From Streptomyces sp. B3I8 (GTDB lineage Bacteria; Actinomycetota; Actinomycetes; Streptomycetales; Streptomycetaceae): 64,000 bases of DNA. Positions within the stretch are counted from its first letter, which is position 1. The number at the start of each line of letters is the position of its first letter. Below are positions 62,420-64,000 of the stretch, one piece after another. The stretch lies in assembly GCF_030816915.1 (NCBI RefSeq), contig NZ_JAUSYN010000002.1:1153501-1217500 (forward strand). Reading direction: 5' to 3'. The position numbers and the translations under genes were made by a program. Under the pieces are notes generated by a model. That model worked only from the letters and a program-made list of their open reading frames with translations. It did not search any database and had not been told where the DNA came from.

Positions 62420-62448
62420 GTTACGTATAACGTGTCCCCGCATACGTA
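62420..62448. promoter_or_regulatory. paired TACGTA sites between MFS and LacI genes
   Basis: TACGTA occurs at 62422-62427 inside GTTACGTATAAC and again at 62443-62448, exactly 21 bp apart. The hexamer is rare in this GC-rich sequence. The pair lies 27 bp before the MFS start and 44 bp before the LacI start, where a shared operator would sit. Confidence 0.55.
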
Positions 62449-62492
62449 CCATGTGCGCTGTTCACTGGTCCAGACGAAGGAGCGGCCCCGCG

Positions 62493-63512
62493 GTGGCACC
62501 CCACAGCACGCGCCCGACCAGCCGGGATGTCGCCCGGGCCGCGGGGGTGTCGCAGGCGGCGGTCTCCCTGGTGTTCGGCGACAAGTGGCGCGGACGGGTC
62601 TCGGAGACCACCGCCGAACGGGTCCGCGCCGCCGCCCACCGGCTCGGCTACCGGCCCAACCTGGCCGCCCGCAACCTCCGCCTCGGCCGCACCCGCACCG
62701 TGCTGCTCGTGGTGCCCGCGCTGACCACCGAGTTCTTCGGCGGCGTGTACACCGGCGCCGCCCGCGTCGCCGCCGACCACGGCTTCGGCCTGGTGCTCTA
62801 CCCCTCCCCCGAGGGCGTCGGGCCCGCCCGCGACCCGTTCCCCTCCGCCCGGTCCGCCCTGGACGGCGTCATCGCCTCCTCCATGGCCGCCGACGCCCTC
62901 ACCGCGCTGCGCGGCGACGAGCTGCCGCTCGTGATGCTGGACAGCGACCCGGACGGCAGCCCGGGGGCCGCCACGGTCAACCTGGACATCGCCGCCGGCA
63001 TGCGCGCGGTCGCCGGTCATCTGCTCGGTCTCGGCCACCGGCGCTTCCTGCACCTGGCGGCCGACGTGCCCTCCTGGACCTTCCAGGTACGCGCGCGGGA
63101 GCTGGCCGCGTGTCTGCACGCGGTTCCGGACGCCGTGCTGCGCACCGCGTGCGCCCCCATCTCGATCGGGGCCGCGGTGGCCGCCGCCCGGGCCGCCCTG
63201 ACCGCGCCCGGCCCCCGGCCGACCGCGCTGGTGTGCGACGACGACCTGCTCGCCGCGGGCGCCTACAAGGCCGCCCGTCGGCTCGGCCTGCGCGTCCCCG
63301 ACGACCTCTCCGTCACCGGGGTGGACGACCTCGGGCTCGCCTCGGCCCTCGAACCCGAGCTCACGACCGTGCGCCTGGACGCCGAGCGATTCGGCGAGCG
63401 CGGCATGCACGCCCTCCTGGCCGTGCTGGAGGGCCGCCCGGCGGAGGTGGGCGACATCCCGGTGGAGCTGGTCGTACGCGGCTCCACGGCGCGGCCGCCG
63501 GCGGCCGTCTGA
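62493..63512 (+). CDS. LacI-family transcriptional regulator
   Basis: 339 residues. The HTH (TSRDVARAAGVSQAAVSLVF) and hinge (RLGYRPNLAARNLRLGRT) precede a periplasmic-binding-protein-like effector domain (VLLVVPALTTEFFGGVYTGA, GHRRFLHLAAD, TGVDDLGLASALEPELTTV). The GTG start follows GAAGGAG at 10 nt. It is divergent from the MFS gene with a 100-bp gap, so it probably controls it and perhaps itself. The effector is unknown. Confidence 0.92.
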   Translation: MAPHSTRPTSRDVARAAGVSQAAVSLVFGDKWRGRVSETTAERVRAAAHRLGYRPNLAARNLRLGRTRTVLLVVPALTTEFFGGVYTGAARVAADHGFGLVLYPSPEGVGPARDPFPSARSALDGVIASSMAADALTALRGDELPLVMLDSDPDGSPGAATVNLDIAAGMRAVAGHLLGLGHRRFLHLAADVPSWTFQVRARELAACLHAVPDAVLRTACAPISIGAAVAAARAALTAPGPRPTALVCDDDLLAAGAYKAARRLGLRVPDDLSVTGVDDLGLASALEPELTTVRLDAERFGERGMHALLAVLEGRPAEVGDIPVELVVRGSTARPPAAV

Positions 63513-63518
63513 CACACC

Positions 63519-63553
63519 GGTGCCCCGGCCGCGCGGACGCGGACCGGGGCACC
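63519..63553. terminator. bidirectional terminator between lacI and prcA
   Basis: GGTGCCCCGG and CCGGGGCACC are perfect 10-bp complements; the loop CCGCGCGGACGCGGA can form an inner CGCG stem. It lies in the 61-bp gap between the convergent ends. Confidence 0.85.
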
Positions 63554-63573
63554 CGGGGTGAGGCGGTGTGCGG

Positions 63574-64000
63574 TCAGTCCGCCTCGGGGTCCGTCTTCTC
63601 GATGCCGGCCGCGCCGCCGTCCGCATCGCCGTCCCCGTCGGCGCCGCCCGCCGGGCCGGCGTCGCCCGCCAGCAGCCGCGAGAGCCGGTCGCCGACGATC
63701 CGCCTGAACTTGCGCTTCTGCGGCCGCGTACGGTCCAGGACGGCCACCTCCAGGCGCTCCGCGGGGATCTCCCGCTCGCTGCCGTTGGTGTCCCGCGACA
63801 GCGCCTGCACGGCCAGCTTCAGCGCCTCCGCGAGCGTCATGCCGTCGCGGTGCCGCTGGTCGAGGAAGGTACTGATCTGCTCCGCGTTGCCGCCGACCGC
63901 GACCGAGCCGTGCTCGTCCACGATCGAACCGTCGTGCGGCAGCCGGTAGATCTGGTCGCCCTCGGGGGTCTCCCCCACCTCGGCGACGACCAGTTCCACC
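63574..64000 (-). CDS. prcA: 20S proteasome alpha subunit (3' part; gene runs off the right edge)
   Basis: The last 141 codons are present. The sequence MELVVAEVGETPEGDQIYRL, the GSVAVGG turn, QRHRDGMTLAEALKLAVQAL and ERLEVAVLDRTRPQKRKFRR match the C-terminal half of actinobacterial alpha subunits. The end is an acidic Gly/Asp tail of ~30 residues. Alpha rings gate the proteasome core and dock the ARC ATPase. prcB and dop/pup are expected beyond the right edge. The internal ATG does not mark a start, because the frame continues upstream. Confidence 0.95.
   Translation of the reverse strand, partial: VELVVAEVGETPEGDQIYRLPHDGSIVDEHGSVAVGGNAEQISTFLDQRHRDGMTLAEALKLAVQALSRDTNGSEREIPAERLEVAVLDRTRPQKRKFRRIVGDRLSRLLAGDAGPAGGADGDGDADGGAAGIEKTDPEAD

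Overview
The window is a stretch of Streptomyces core chromosome. The evidence is the very high G+C with strong third-position bias, frequent GTG starts, a rar-type conservon, an NsdA-like TPR regulator, a Pup-proteasome locus (pafA, pafB, pafC, prcA) and the many stem-loops typical of Streptomyces spacers. From memory, the gene order argC ... pheST ... infC-rpmI-rplT ... glnA4 ... rarA-E ... tatAC ... pafBC ... pafA ... prcA matches the S. coelicolor backbone; I could not run a synteny check. I see no tRNA or rRNA gene, insertion sequence, prophage, CRISPR array or natural-product cluster.

Layout. 1-5.0 kb: 5' part of argC, then a YfhO/GT2/GtrA envelope-glycosylation operon. 5.3-12.6 kb: small accessory genes, a MocR regulator and a DMT exporter with overlapping divergent start codons, a Tat-exported GHL10 hydrolase and 3-hydroxybutyryl-CoA dehydrogenase. 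12.8-24.6 kb: Nudix, NsdA-like regulator, pheST, an orphan PAS kinase, an rRNA methyltransferase, infC-rpmI-rplT, DUF1844 and SseB-like genes. 24.8-32 kb: serine hydrolase, mycosin with a Pro-rich membrane partner, a PLP aldolase and a secreted HAD phosphatase. 32-37.4 kb: an ethanolamine/gamma-glutamylation cluster (SDR, ALDH, GlnA4, EpuRI-like GntR, GATase). 37.7-42.6 kb: cupin regulator, secreted protein and a glycine-betaine ABC transporter. 42.8-45.6 kb: 5'-3' exonuclease, a frameshifted siderophore-interacting protein and an RluA-type enzyme. 45.6-50.2 kb: the rar conservon. 50.6-54.8 kb: a frameshifted Ski2-like helicase, tatC and tatA. 55.1-64 kb: two small genes with pafC and pafB, two FKBPs, pafA, MFS/LacI and the 3' part of prcA.

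How the genes work together. The ethanolamine cluster would glutamylate the amine, oxidise it twice and release glutamate plus glycine. The conservon links a kinase, a roadblock protein, DUF742, a small GTPase and a P450. PafA supplies pupylated substrates to the proteasome, and PafBC is the DNA-damage regulator pair next to it. TatAC exports folded proteins such as the GHL10 hydrolase.

Points that stand out: an apparent ATC start for infC behind a long leader with a possible attenuator; a CYP157-type P450 that carries EQSLW instead of EXXR; two genes broken by what look like +2 frameshifts (siderophore-interacting protein and helicase); and several spacer elements without an assigned function (19-bp tandem repeat before the rar operon, nested palindrome before the betaine transporter, paired TACGTA sites between the MFS and LacI genes, and 11-bp and 7-bp tandem repeats).
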